Source: a bacterium | GTDB lineage: Bacteria; Bdellovibrionota_C; UBA2361; RFPC01 | DNA length: 49,681 bases | Reading direction: 5' to 3' | NCBI GenBank assembly: GCA_030428205.1 | Contig: JAUIBK010000026.1 | Location: forward strand, 1 to 49,681 | Shown: in pieces, positions 1 to 8,418 of the stretch | Numbering within the stretch: position 1 is the first letter of the stretch | Layout of the letters: every line of letters begins with the position of its first letter | Translations under genes and position numbers: made by a program | The notes under the pieces: model-generated | The model's input: the letters and a program-made list of their open reading frames with translations, nothing else | The model's database searches: none | What the model was told of the DNA's origin: nothing

Positions 1-243
1 TACGGTCATGGGGTAACTAATCTGATCCTCTACATCTTGAGGGGAACGTCCCGACCATTTGGTAAAGACAATCTGTTGGTTTTCTCCGATGTCAGGAATT
101 GCATCGACAGGAACCGGATTGCGCGGCAGACTCTTTATTTCCCAGTCAAAGGGAGCAACGAGCGCCCCCCATACCACAACAAACAACACAAATAGGCCGA
201 CAACGAGCTTATTCTCAAGGCAAAATCGAATAAGTTTACCCAT
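1..243 (-). CDS. cusA: CusA-type heavy-metal RND efflux pump, N-terminal fragment
   Basis: This is the first 81 codons of a gene that leaves the window at its left edge. Translated on the minus strand it starts MGKLIRFCLENKLVV, runs through one hydrophobic segment (about residues 12-30) and then shows PRNPVPVDAIPDIGENQ and WSGRSPQDVEDQI, typical of the CusA/CzcA inner-membrane proton-driven metal pump. The ATG overlaps the stop of the upstream cusB as TGATG, and an AGGAGG lies just ahead, so translation is probably coupled. In known CusCBA systems this subunit drives Cu(I)/Ag(I) export through CusC. Family assignment is strong; metal specificity is inferred from the neighbours. Confidence 0.93.
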   Translation of the reverse strand, partial: MGKLIRFCLENKLVVGLFVLFVVVWGALVAPFDWEIKSLPRNPVPVDAIPDIGENQQIVFTKWSGRSPQDVEDQISYPMTV

Positions 244-2174
244 CACATTGCCTCCTGTAGTTCACCGCAGGAGAGCATCGAAGAACCAAAATATGGGTTT
301 CGAACTTCCTTGCCACTTTGCAGCCAAAACGCACCTTTTCCATCTTCCCCTGCCATTGGGCAATAAGCCTTGAACGCTTTTAGTGTTTTCGGGAGGCGGT
401 AATTAGAAAGTTCCTCAAGAAACCCGCTAGAGAATTTCCCGAAAGCAATTCGAGTGAGTTCCAAGTCTTCTAATTTGCTGGTCTCATCTGGAACAAGCTC
501 ATGTAATGTATGAATATCTGAACCTTTTAGAGATTCCTTGATGTTTGCAAAAGCCCTCTTTGCGCCTGTTAGATCATCTGCTGCAAGCGCCTCAGTTAAC
601 TTGAGATATGCTTCAACAGTTGAGATCAGCTTCTCCGGTAATGGCTTTAAGTTCTTCGCTGGCAGATGCTTTGAGTGATCCTCCATTTTGCCTGTGGAAG
701 CCCCATCTTTCATTCCCCCAGAGTCACCGTGCTGATGGCCGCCGGTCTGCTTGATGCCCTCAGGATTCATCATGCTCTTTTTACCTTTAATCTGTAGGTC
801 AGCATCGATCTTAAAGGCACCCGCGATCACAACCAGCTCGCCCTCCTGTAAACCGCTTTCAACGATATAGTGATCACCTGAGCGCGGCCCAAGTACGACT
901 TCTCTCATTTCATACACTGATTTTTCAGGGTGTTTTACGTAGACAACCGCTCGTCTTCCAGTAAGAAGAGGTGCCGAGACGGGAATAGTAAGAGGAATTA
1001 TCGCTCTTGAATCGTCCGTTACATATCCGAGCTGTTCAGCTTGAACGAGATCCATTCCACAAATTGGACAGGTTCCTGGATCGTCTCGCACGATTTCGGG
1101 ATGCATTGGACCGATGTACTTGCCCTTTAAGGAAGTATCGATAATCTTACCCTCCCCATAGACCTTGGCTTTGACAACACCGTTTACAAAAAGTCCTGGC
1201 TTAAGCGCTCCCTCGCTGTTCTTCACGTTGACTCTTACTTGAGTCGTGCGGGTCATCTGATTTACCACTGGGGAAATAAAGGAAATAGAGCCGTGAAAAA
1301 CCTTTCCTGGAATAGCTTGTGTGGTGAACTCTACATCTTGTCCGTACCTGATCCAGGGAAGATCAGTTTCATAGGCATCGAGATGAAGCCAGAGAGTGCT
1401 GAGATCCGCAATAGAGTAGACCCTGGTTCCCGTTTGAACATACATTCCTTCTGTTGCGTTTCTCTCAACCACGACACCACTAGCTGGCGCATAAATAGTC
1501 ACATCATCCGTAGCGCTTCCACGTCTTTCGATCCCTTTTACTTGCGCTTCAGTAAGACCAAGCAGTGTGAGCTTTTCCCTCGCTGAAATAAGCGCTTGTT
1601 CCGTAGATTTTCTAACAAGCGTACTTCCTGCAGAGAGTCGCTTAAGGGATTTCGCTGCTTGAATGAGTTCTTCCTGGGCGCTTATCAGCTCTGGACTATA
1701 GAGCTCCACCATATGGTCGCCCTTATTCACCGTTACCCCAGTATAGTCTACGAACATCCTATCGATTCGGCCCGGCACCCAGGCAGTAATATGCGTAAGG
1801 CGCGTCTCGTCATAATCAAGCATTCCAACCATACGAACTTCTTTTAGAACGGTTTGCCGCACTACGGGTGTAGTTAAAACTTCGGATAGTTTTTCTGCCG
1901 TCGGTGAAAGTTTCAGTGTTACCTTCGAAGGATCATCCGTGCTGTCGCCATCCTTATAGACCGGGATGAGATCCATACCGCAAATCGGACATTTGCCTGA
2001 GCCTGGGAGTTTAATTTGGGGGTGCATGGAGCAAGTCCAAAAGTCGATTTCATGCTCTGGCGAATGATCACTAGCGCTCGCAAGGTGACCTTCATGAGCG
2101 CTTTGATCATGCTCTTGAGCTACCCCAACGAGAGGAATTAAAACCACTAAAAGAAAACTTAAAATCTTATTCAT
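243..2174 (-). CDS. cusB: CusB-like RND efflux periplasmic adaptor with two heavy-metal-binding domains
   Basis: A 643-residue membrane-fusion protein linking the CusA pump to the CusC channel. It has a signal peptide (about 1-19), a His-rich stretch and a first heavy-metal-binding domain at about 46-72 (CSMHP...CPICGMDL). The adaptor's barrel-sandwich and beta-barrel region follows. A second copy of the same domain lies near 353-378 (GPMHP...CPICGMDL), inserted before the membrane-proximal part. The C-terminal ~130 residues resemble DUF3347, ending CPMAGEDGKGAFW...SMLSCGE. Two CPICGM domains plus a C-terminal DUF3347-like part make it much longer than the ~400-residue E. coli CusB. The start overlaps the cusC stop as TAATG. 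Substrate is probably Cu(I)/Ag(I), inferred from context. Confidence 0.93.
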   Translation of the reverse strand: MNKILSFLLVVLIPLVGVAQEHDQSAHEGHLASASDHSPEHEIDFWTCSMHPQIKLPGSGKCPICGMDLIPVYKDGDSTDDPSKVTLKLSPTAEKLSEVLTTPVVRQTVLKEVRMVGMLDYDETRLTHITAWVPGRIDRMFVDYTGVTVNKGDHMVELYSPELISAQEELIQAAKSLKRLSAGSTLVRKSTEQALISAREKLTLLGLTEAQVKGIERRGSATDDVTIYAPASGVVVERNATEGMYVQTGTRVYSIADLSTLWLHLDAYETDLPWIRYGQDVEFTTQAIPGKVFHGSISFISPVVNQMTRTTQVRVNVKNSEGALKPGLFVNGVVKAKVYGEGKIIDTSLKGKYIGPMHPEIVRDDPGTCPICGMDLVQAEQLGYVTDDSRAIIPLTIPVSAPLLTGRRAVVYVKHPEKSVYEMREVVLGPRSGDHYIVESGLQEGELVVIAGAFKIDADLQIKGKKSMMNPEGIKQTGGHQHGDSGGMKDGASTGKMEDHSKHLPAKNLKPLPEKLISTVEAYLKLTEALAADDLTGAKRAFANIKESLKGSDIHTLHELVPDETSKLEDLELTRIAFGKFSSGFLEELSNYRLPKTLKAFKAYCPMAGEDGKGAFWLQSGKEVRNPYFGSSMLSCGELQEAM

Positions 2175-3640
2175 TACAGTGCTCCTTTGCTTAGCGTTTC
2201 GTCACCCATGGAAGAGAAGTCTCCAAGCAATGCAGCCAGCTCTGCGTTCGCTGTTTGGTAATCAGCCTGTGCCCTTGCGAGAGACAATTTAAATTCCAGA
2301 AAAATCCTCTCTGCATCGAGAAGGTCTAAAAAACTCGATTCACCAGACTCAAAAGCTGTATAGGTGGATTCTAGTGATTCTTCTGATTTAGGAACGAGCG
2401 TATTCCTATAAAGCTTCACTCTTCGTTTGGAATCTTTAATTTCGAAAATACTTTTTGCGAGTTCTGAGTGAAGAGCATAGATCCTAGCCTTTTTCATCTC
2501 TTTGGCGGAACGCTTCTCTTTTTTTGCTTGAGAAAGCCCGGCTTCATACTTAGAGCGATAAAGAGGGAGGCGAATAGAAAGCATTCCAACAAGCGCATCG
2601 TCGCTACTCTCGCTCCCGGCTTGCTCCCTGTCTCCTACAAACACATAGTCTGCGCCAATTCCAAAGTCTGGATAAAAATTCTTATTCGCGAGTTCGATGC
2701 CACTTTCTTTTGCCTTAATGACTGCATCGATGTAGAGAAGGTCAGGGTTATTCCTCGATAACTGAGCTTCTAGTGCTTGCTGATTGAGTTCTACAGCTGT
2801 CTTCAAGGAAGTATCAAGCGTCGCTTCAAGTGCACTATCAGCAATCGGTACTTCTTCTAACGCTTGTCGATTAAGTAGAGCATTAAATCGAGCACGAAGT
2901 GGGGCTTCAAAATCTTTAAGTTCTTCTACTTTATCCTCTAAGGTTCCAAGCTCAACCTGCACTTTTATAAGATTTGCCTGGGTCCCCGTCTGGGAACGGT
3001 AGCGCTGGTTAAGTACCTGTTCCCAACGTTTCAGAAGTTCGAAATTAGCATTTGTAATTTCTGTAGCACTTCTAAGATACGCAAGTTCAAAATAAGCATC
3101 CGTTACACTTGCTACAAGCTTGTTCTTCTTAGCGAGAAATGCATAAAAAGCAGCTTTGGCTTCACTATCTGCGATCTCACCTTTAAGAGTCAGCTTCCCA
3201 AACCATGGTATGGGCTGCATCACTCCGATTCGTTGGTCTTGGGGTCCAACTCTTGTTTCAACTTCTTTTAAAAAATATCCATAGTTAAGCGTCGGATCGG
3301 GAAGAGTTGATACCTGTGGTGATTTTTGAAGAGCTGCTCGATAAGCTTCAAACGCGCTCTTTAGCTCTGAGCTTTCTTTGAGTGCAAACAGTATATATTC
3401 ATCCAGTGACGGCTTACCACTCAGGAAAAGAGACGAAGTCTCGGAGATCGCCTCACTGGATACGGCTTGGAATTTGCCCCCTGTAGCTACCCTCTCTGCA
3501 ACATCAGCCGTCGGTAGCTCGCGAGCAGAATCGGCTATTGTCTTACTCTTTTCGTTATAGGTTGAGCTACAGGCACTAAGTAACGCCAAACCAACAACGA
3601 GCAAGCCATGCAGCCAAATATGTATGAGTTTTCGAATCAT
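2174..3640 (-). CDS. cusC: CusC/TolC-family outer-membrane efflux lipoprotein
   Basis: A 488-residue outer-membrane channel of the TolC/OEP family, first gene of the cusC-cusB-cusA operon. The signal peptide ends in the lipobox LSAC with Cys24 as the probable lipidation site. Two OEP-type repeats with long coiled helices follow, for example TDAYFELAYLRSATEITNANF and QADYQTANAELAALLG. Its stop overlaps the cusB start by one base. The protein would form the outer-membrane exit duct of the tripartite pump. A large hairpin lies just upstream (3671-3712). No clear CsoR-type operator is seen directly ahead of cusC, so it may be read through from the His/Cys-rich gene at 3757-4251. Confidence 0.92.
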   Translation of the reverse strand: MIRKLIHIWLHGLLVVGLALLSACSSTYNEKSKTIADSARELPTADVAERVATGGKFQAVSSEAISETSSLFLSGKPSLDEYILFALKESSELKSAFEAYRAALQKSPQVSTLPDPTLNYGYFLKEVETRVGPQDQRIGVMQPIPWFGKLTLKGEIADSEAKAAFYAFLAKKNKLVASVTDAYFELAYLRSATEITNANFELLKRWEQVLNQRYRSQTGTQANLIKVQVELGTLEDKVEELKDFEAPLRARFNALLNRQALEEVPIADSALEATLDTSLKTAVELNQQALEAQLSRNNPDLLYIDAVIKAKESGIELANKNFYPDFGIGADYVFVGDREQAGSESSDDALVGMLSIRLPLYRSKYEAGLSQAKKEKRSAKEMKKARIYALHSELAKSIFEIKDSKRRVKLYRNTLVPKSEESLESTYTAFESGESSFLDLLDAERIFLEFKLSLARAQADYQTANAELAALLGDFSSMGDETLSKGAL

Positions 3641-3670
3641 AAGGTATCCTTTACCAACAGTAACGGGTGC

Positions 3671-3712
3671 TTTGATCTACCACAGATCGTACACGATCAG
3701 TGGTAGATCAAA
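3671..3712. promoter_or_regulatory. 19-bp-stem hairpin ahead of cusC
   Basis: Inverted repeat with arms TTTGATCTACCAC and GTGGTAGATCAAA, extended inward to a 19-bp stem with one A/A mismatch and a TACA loop. It lies between the His/Cys-rich gene (stop 3757) and the cusC start (3640). No U-run follows on either strand, so it is not a classical intrinsic terminator. It could be a processing or attenuation element that sets cusCBA expression relative to the upstream gene, or a large operator. Confidence 0.6.
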
Positions 3713-3756
3713 TTCCAAATCGAAGCTGAACTAAGCTTCTATGAGAAGGGCATATA

Positions 3757-4251
3757 TCAGATGAGCCAGCGCTGAAGACGCACTGATAGTGTGGAAGAGG
3801 AGGTAAGAGCAAACGGCAGGCCCCCGCTGGGGCTACCACGCGGCAAGATCTTAATCGTGTCTACAAAATTATAACCAAAGTTCAAAAATGGGTTAGCAAG
3901 AGGCACTAGCTCCAGATCTTGGATAACTTTCGACTGAGCGACGGCAAGAGCCTGCGCATCAACAAGAGCACTTGGCGATTGAATCTCGCAGCAACAACTA
4001 GAATCTGATCCATGAGAATGTGTCTTATCGCGATCTCCAGTACTGTTACCGTCTGGAACATCGTGATCTGCGCTGCTATGGGAGCCGCACGGGTGCGAAC
4101 TCTCTGAGTGGTGACTCTTTGGTTGGTTTTCGCTCTTATCAAAAGAATCAAGAGCAAGACAATTACAGGGGATTATAGACGTAAAAAGTAACGCCAAAGA
4201 TGAAATCACAGCGACCGAGGCTAGTCTCTTTTTTCTTAAGATACCCCACAT
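3757..4251 (-). CDS. Secreted His/Cys-rich protein, probably copper binding
   Basis: A 164-residue protein not assigned to a named family. It has a basic start and a hydrophobic signal segment (about 11-33, containing CNC). The next stretch (about 46-88) is rich in His and Cys: HHSESSHPCGSH, HSHGSDSS and a run of three Cys at 86-88. The C-terminal half is ordinary. This composition suggests periplasmic or envelope metal capture. It lies directly upstream of cusCBA on the same strand, and a CsoR-type operator (4241-4257) covers its start codon. Either the operator blocks early elongation or initiation, or the true start lies downstream; GTG at codon 15 is in frame but would lose the basic n-region. 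Confidence 0.7.
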   Translation of the reverse strand: MWGILRKKRLASVAVISSLALLFTSIIPCNCLALDSFDKSENQPKSHHSESSHPCGSHSSADHDVPDGNSTGDRDKTHSHGSDSSCCCEIQSPSALVDAQALAVAQSKVIQDLELVPLANPFLNFGYNFVDTIKILPRGSPSGGLPFALTSSSTLSVRLQRWLI

Positions 4252-4257
4252 AGGTAT
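4241..4257. promoter_or_regulatory. CsoR-type operator, site 1
   Basis: Imperfect palindrome ATACC-CCACATA-GGTAT, with the same arms and 7-bp centre as the site ahead of csoR (8313-8329). It overlaps the first codons of the His/Cys-rich gene (start 4251). Assignment to CsoR is inferred from the shared form and the presence of the csoR gene nearby. Confidence 0.65.
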
Positions 4258-4426
4258 AGTGTCGCTCAGTTCTTAAAAAAACTCAAGGGTGAAGATCTGA
4301 AGATCCAAGTATTTGATTTAGCGTTCTAAAATAGAATGTCTATGGGTTTAGTACCGCTTTGAGCCTAATCACCCTTCCGATCAAATTAAATTGAGCGTTC
4401 ACTTAATCAGGAATCATAATCCAACG

Positions 4427-4888
4427 CTACTTGTGATCCATTTTACCATGCATAGGGCCATGTCTATGAGTCTGGCCGGATTCTTTCGTCTTTAATGCAG
4501 CTACGAACATGGCGTCGTCCCCACACTTCGAACATACATGTTTTACTTCTTCGTTCTTCCCTGATCCTGTCCCTGTACCAACCACTGTAACGGTTCCACC
4601 GCATACAGGACAGGTGTGCTTTTCACCAATAGTCATCAACTCGACATGCTCGTTATTTTCATGCACTTCGTAAATCGACACGTTCTTACACATACCACAC
4701 GCCATTGCTATCGTATCACCTGGTCGAAGCGCTTCCGCTTCAGCTTGAGTCTTTATATGCTCTAGGTGCTTGACATGGTGATCATTATCACTCGCCTGTA
4801 CTATCAGAGGAAGACTGAGGGACAAAAAGACAATCAGTGCACATTTAGTTAAGTTCCGCGCTCCAATTAGATTTAAGACAACATTCAT
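4427..4888 (-). CDS. Secreted protein with three CxxC pairs, unknown function
   Basis: A 153-residue protein with an N-terminal hydrophobic signal segment (about 14-32, ending near VQA-S). Three CxxC pairs follow: C64-x2-C67 (CGMC), C93-x2-C96 (CPVC) and C119-x2-C122 (CSKC). The tail is rich in His and Met (HRHGPMHGKMDHK). The pattern suggests zinc-ribbon-like folds or metal binding in the periplasm. It is the second gene after the DUF1269 gene (25-bp gap) and both lie behind the CsoR-type operator at 5508-5524, so copper induction is likely. I do not recognise a named family. Confidence 0.72.
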   Translation of the reverse strand: MNVVLNLIGARNLTKCALIVFLSLSLPLIVQASDNDHHVKHLEHIKTQAEAEALRPGDTIAMACGMCKNVSIYEVHENNEHVELMTIGEKHTCPVCGGTVTVVGTGTGSGKNEEVKHVCSKCGDDAMFVAALKTKESGQTHRHGPMHGKMDHK

Positions 4889-4912
4889 AATAATTCTCCG
4901 TAGAAAGATCGT

Positions 4913-5407
4913 TTATCCCCGCAAAGCCGCCTGCAACTTCTCTTCTGCTTCTTTGGAAAGAGAAGTCTTTAAAACTTTTCCACCAACCCCCGATAGTTCT
5001 TCCAGTACCTTATCCGGAGTTACTTTCCGAATAAGTACAAAAAGAGCTGAGCAACACGGCTTCACTTCTTCGCTTAGTCTTGTTACGAACTCATCATCAA
5101 GTCCATAGTCATCCAGGGACCCTGCCAAGGCACCAAACCCCGCGCCGATTCCACCGAACAAAACCATTCCTAGAGGACCTGTAAAAATTAAGCCCACGAG
5201 GCTTCCCCAAAAAGCCCCTTCCCATGCACCAATACCTGTTAGATTTATTGACTGCTTTAACTGAATCTTCCCATCCTCTCTTCTGGTCACAACAACAGCG
5301 TCTTCAAGGTCTATTAGATACTCCTTCTCCAACGCTCTGAGTTTTTGAAGAGCATTTTCTGCACCTGCTTTATCATGTTCAAAGATAACAGCTACTAAAG
5401 TATTCAT
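4913..5407 (-). CDS. DUF1269 family glycine-rich protein
   Basis: About 164 residues beginning MNTLVAVIFEHDKAGAENAL. The centre is a Gly-rich hydrophobic hairpin (GAFWGSLVGLIFTGPLGMVL, GGIGAGFGALAG) as in DUF1269 proteins, and the C-terminus is basic and acidic. A longer frame exists from a TTG at 5497, but those extra 30 residues are charged and unlike the family. The ATG at 5407 has a GAGAAG-type ribosome site just ahead, so it was chosen. The role of this family is unknown; members often sit beside stress or metal genes. Here it leads a two-gene operon behind a CsoR-type operator. Confidence 0.8.
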   Translation of the reverse strand: MNTLVAVIFEHDKAGAENALQKLRALEKEYLIDLEDAVVVTRREDGKIQLKQSINLTGIGAWEGAFWGSLVGLIFTGPLGMVLFGGIGAGFGALAGSLDDYGLDDEFVTRLSEEVKPCCSALFVLIRKVTPDKVLEELSGVGGKVLKTSLSKEAEEKLQAALRG

Positions 5408-5507
5408 TACTTCTCTTTCTGGAGCTGGGTCTCGCTCGAATATTTCCTCTCTCCGTTCATTTTCAACCAGATCTACCAAACCCTCATTTGAGAACAAAGA
5501 AAATTCT

Positions 5508-5524
5508 ATACCCTATACCCGTAT
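5508..5524. promoter_or_regulatory. CsoR-type operator, site 2
   Basis: ATACC-CTATACC-CGTAT, upstream of the DUF1269 / CxxC-protein operon. It shares the left half and CTATAC core with the csoR site at 8313. The true start of the DUF1269 gene at 5407 leaves about 100 bp for promoter and leader. Confidence 0.65.
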
Positions 5525-5622
5525 AGGTTTGATAGTTCCCAATAATACTTGAGCGAAACCTTCAGATACTCTTTCCTTACTTAAACAACTTGGTTTGATT
5601 CTATAGTTGTGACGCGTAGCGT

Positions 5623-7983
5623 TTAAAAACGAACCTCAACTCCCCCACCCCAGCCGAATTCATTATGCCACTGCCCAACAAGTGAAGTGTCACGGCTTAG
5701 CATGTAACGAAGACCTGAACGAATCTCCCAGCGCTCTTCAGTATCAAACTCAAACTCCCCGTACGGCATAAGAGTTGGAGTAAGATCAAAGGACTTTCCA
5801 AGTGCAAACTGAAATCCTACATCAGTATCAATCCACGAGCGTGATTCTATATTTAACGGCAAAAGATATCGCACTCCTAGTACTCCAACATTTCTCCCAA
5901 GATCTTGCGCCCCCTCGAAATCGGCACCTAAAAACACTGTAGAGAAACGATTTATATAGTGGTCATAAGTTGGTATCACCTCCCATTCTACATCGTTAAC
6001 TTCTTGCCACCCAGCTTGCCATTCAGCGGAAAAGATGTGACGGGAATTCGCGACAGTTACTGCGCCTTGCGCCATGTTTGACATGCCGTCTACTTGACCA
6101 AAAAGGTAATATTCATCCCCGTAAAGATTAGACCGCACAGCAGCCAACGCAGGATCAAGCTCAAAACCTTTATAGTGAACAACTCGGGCCATGCCGCTTT
6201 CCATGTGGTAAAGCAGGTGACAGTGAAAAAACCAATCACCAAACTCATTGGCATCAAATTCAATAACCGTCGTTGACATTGGTGCTACATCAACGGTGTG
6301 TTTTAACGGTGAATATTTTCCGTGTTTGTTTAACACACGGAAGAAATGGCCATGCAGATGCATCGGGTGATGCATCATGGTGCGGTTGATCATGATGAAC
6401 CGAACCACCTCTCCTTGTTTAACCTCAATCGAATCGCTTTCAGAAAGCGGCTTTTGGTTAAGAAACCAAACATAACGCTCCATATCCCCATCTAAAGTGA
6501 GGCGCACTTCTCGAACAGGACGATCTTTAGAAAACTCTGTGGGCGTCGGAGATCGAATTTTATCATATGGGGGCCACGGCCTTTCAGAGCTCATGCCATC
6601 AATACTAAATTCTCCACTATTTGAGCTGAGGTCACCTTTTAGCAACCCGAGCCAATTCCCCTTTTGTTCGGCTTTATCAGACATGGCAACATGAGTATCC
6701 ATCGAGTGTGAATGGGATTTTGGTATCACCCCCATCTTCTCTGACATATCCATGCCATGCGTATCATGATCCATCGACTTACTTTCCCCGTGGCCCATGC
6801 CCGCCATTCCGGGCTTATCAAGTAGTCCAGCATCAACTTTTGCGTTGGACATTCCCATTGAAGCTCCTGGCGTGAGGGCGAACATGTTCCTTAGAGATAA
6901 GTCGCCCATTCCCGCGTACAGATTGGCTTTTGGAATATTCGGGGCGTACATTTTTGCGCCTGTTCCAAGCCACAACGAAGCGTGGCCTGATCCATCGTGC
7001 GCAGTAGCACGAAATTCATGGCTCATATTCTTTGGCACCGGAACAATAAGATCGTACGTTTCTGCGACACCAATAAGTAGCCTTTTCTCCTTGAACGGCA
7101 CTACTGGGAGTCCATCTGCTGATACGACCTCCATTTCACCATTAGCTACTTCGAGATAGAAAAAGGTAGAAGATGAGCCGTTAATCACTCTTAAGCGAGC
7201 CTGGTTCAGTCCGGGAAACTCCTCCTTTCTCTCAGGCAATCCATTAATAAGGAAACGTTCATAGTAAATATCAGAGAGATCCATCGGAGGCATCCGCTGC
7301 AACTCACGTGAAAAGTAGTCTGGGAGCATTCCCATACGTGCGGCTCCAAGGATGCTCTGTCCGGTTCCTTTCTGAACTGAGTACCACTCACTCCCGCGCT
7401 TTAAGGTATGCAGCACCGTGTGTGGATCTTCATCTGTCCAGTCAGAAAGAACCACCACATAATCTTGGATGTGATCGAGCGACTCTTTAACTCTTGGTTC
7501 AATAACGAATGCCCCATACACACCTTGCTGCTCTTGGAGCATTGTATGGCTATGATACCAATAGGTACCGGACTGTCTAAGGTCGAATGTGTAGGTGAAT
7601 GATGTTCCCGGAGCTATTGGTGGATAGGTTACATTTGGCACCCCGTCCATATTATTCGGAAGGAGTAAACCGTGCCAGTGAACGGATGTTTCCACATCCA
7701 TCTTATTATGAACGGTGATTACAGCTCTATCTCCTTCAGTAAAGCGCAATGTCGGCCCTGGGACTCCACCATTAACAAGCATCGCAGGACGTTCAGCCCC
7801 TGTCAGATTTATAGTCCCTTTTGAGATAGCAAGTTCGTATCTTTGCTCGTCCGCTGATACCCCAATGTTCCAAATGAAAAATTGGGCAAAAAAAAGTACA
7901 ACCAGCCTTCTAAGCACTGAGCGCTTGGAACGAGGAAGGCTTTTCCCAGCAGCAAATCTATTATCCGACCTTCTATCAGTCAT
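5623..7983 (-). CDS. copA: CopA-type multicopper oxidase fused to a C-terminal CopB-like beta-barrel
   Basis: About 786 residues. The N-terminus has a basic, hydrophobic export signal without a canonical twin-Arg motif. Three cupredoxin domains carry the copper ligands: HWHG (about 102-105), HSH (144-146), the HPMHLHGH cluster and HCHLLYHMESGM. The middle is Met/His-rich (SMDHDTHGMDMSEKM). After the oxidase, the last ~160 residues are amphipathic beta-strands ending in an aromatic C-terminus (GVEVRF), resembling CopB-type outer-membrane barrels. Copper-resistance oxidases are thought to oxidise Cu(I) in the periplasm; the fusion would tether this to the outer membrane. The ATG at 7983 overlaps csoR by 8 bp. 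A TTG at 8001 preceded by AAGGA is a credible alternative start. Confidence 0.88.
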   Translation of the reverse strand: MTDRRSDNRFAAGKSLPRSKRSVLRRLVVLFFAQFFIWNIGVSADEQRYELAISKGTINLTGAERPAMLVNGGVPGPTLRFTEGDRAVITVHNKMDVETSVHWHGLLLPNNMDGVPNVTYPPIAPGTSFTYTFDLRQSGTYWYHSHTMLQEQQGVYGAFVIEPRVKESLDHIQDYVVVLSDWTDEDPHTVLHTLKRGSEWYSVQKGTGQSILGAARMGMLPDYFSRELQRMPPMDLSDIYYERFLINGLPERKEEFPGLNQARLRVINGSSSTFFYLEVANGEMEVVSADGLPVVPFKEKRLLIGVAETYDLIVPVPKNMSHEFRATAHDGSGHASLWLGTGAKMYAPNIPKANLYAGMGDLSLRNMFALTPGASMGMSNAKVDAGLLDKPGMAGMGHGESKSMDHDTHGMDMSEKMGVIPKSHSHSMDTHVAMSDKAEQKGNWLGLLKGDLSSNSGEFSIDGMSSERPWPPYDKIRSPTPTEFSKDRPVREVRLTLDGDMERYVWFLNQKPLSESDSIEVKQGEVVRFIMINRTMMHHPMHLHGHFFRVLNKHGKYSPLKHTVDVAPMSTTVIEFDANEFGDWFFHCHLLYHMESGMARVVHYKGFELDPALAAVRSNLYGDEYYLFGQVDGMSNMAQGAVTVANSRHIFSAEWQAGWQEVNDVEWEVIPTYDHYINRFSTVFLGADFEGAQDLGRNVGVLGVRYLLPLNIESRSWIDTDVGFQFALGKSFDLTPTLMPYGEFEFDTEERWEIRSGLRYMLSRDTSLVGQWHNEFGWGGGVEVRF

Positions 7984-8269
7984 ACCGTTTAAAGATTTCA
8001 ATTAATTCCTTAATCTTCTTGTCCTTCTCACGCTTTGCAACCTTCTTGGATGAAAACGTCTCTGTCACACAGGAGGTTAAGTGAGTTTGCAACACATTGG
8101 CTTCGAGTGACTTTACTGCCGAACGAATTGCTCGAAGCTGAGTTAGAATCTCTGGGCAATAACGTTGATCTTCTATCATTCCGCGAACACCTTCAAGCTG
8201 TCCAGCAATTCGGTTAATTCGAGAAATCTGTTTTTTATGAGACGGATGCAACTCGCTACAATGCTTCAC
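7976..8269 (-). CDS. csoR: CsoR/RcnR-family copper-sensing repressor
   Basis: 97 residues of the all-helical DUF156 family. The C-H-C copper site is in place: Cys38 (YCPEILTQLRAIRSA), His63 and Cys67 (HLTSC), which match the Cys36/His61/Cys65 ligands of characterised CsoR. It is cotranscribed with the multicopper oxidase, whose start overlaps its stop. A palindromic operator lies 44 bp upstream (8313-8329), and similar sites precede two other copper-related units. It is expected to release DNA on binding Cu(I) and so derepress the module. Confidence 0.92.
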   Translation of the reverse strand: MKHCSELHPSHKKQISRINRIAGQLEGVRGMIEDQRYCPEILTQLRAIRSAVKSLEANVLQTHLTSCVTETFSSKKVAKREKDKKIKELIEIFKRYD

Positions 8270-8312
8270 GCTTTTCCTCCTAAATAGGTGGTCATTTTAC
8301 GATTCCCTGATG

Positions 8313-8329
8313 ATACCCTATACAGGTAT
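8313..8329. promoter_or_regulatory. CsoR-type operator, site 3 (autoregulatory)
   Basis: ATACC-CTATACA-GGTAT between the divergent csoR (start 8269) and trkH-like (start 8419) genes. It is the best palindrome of the three. It could control csoR-copA and perhaps the divergent transporter. Confidence 0.72.
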
Positions 8330-8418
8330 AGTGTCAATTGAAGTGCGGTTCTGGGTAACAGATTACATTCCTACCGTTTTTCTAAAATCGCCTCCAGCTT
8401 AAGATAAATCTTATTGGT

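Noticed and set aside
59..373. Open plus-strand frame across the cusA/cusB junction
   Set aside because: It lies opposite two strongly supported minus-strand genes and its translation resembles no protein family; shadow frame.
5408..5497. N-terminal extension of the DUF1269 protein from a TTG
   Set aside because: The extra 30 residues are charged and unlike the family. The ATG at 5407 has a ribosome site, and the extension would start only ~10 bp from the operator.
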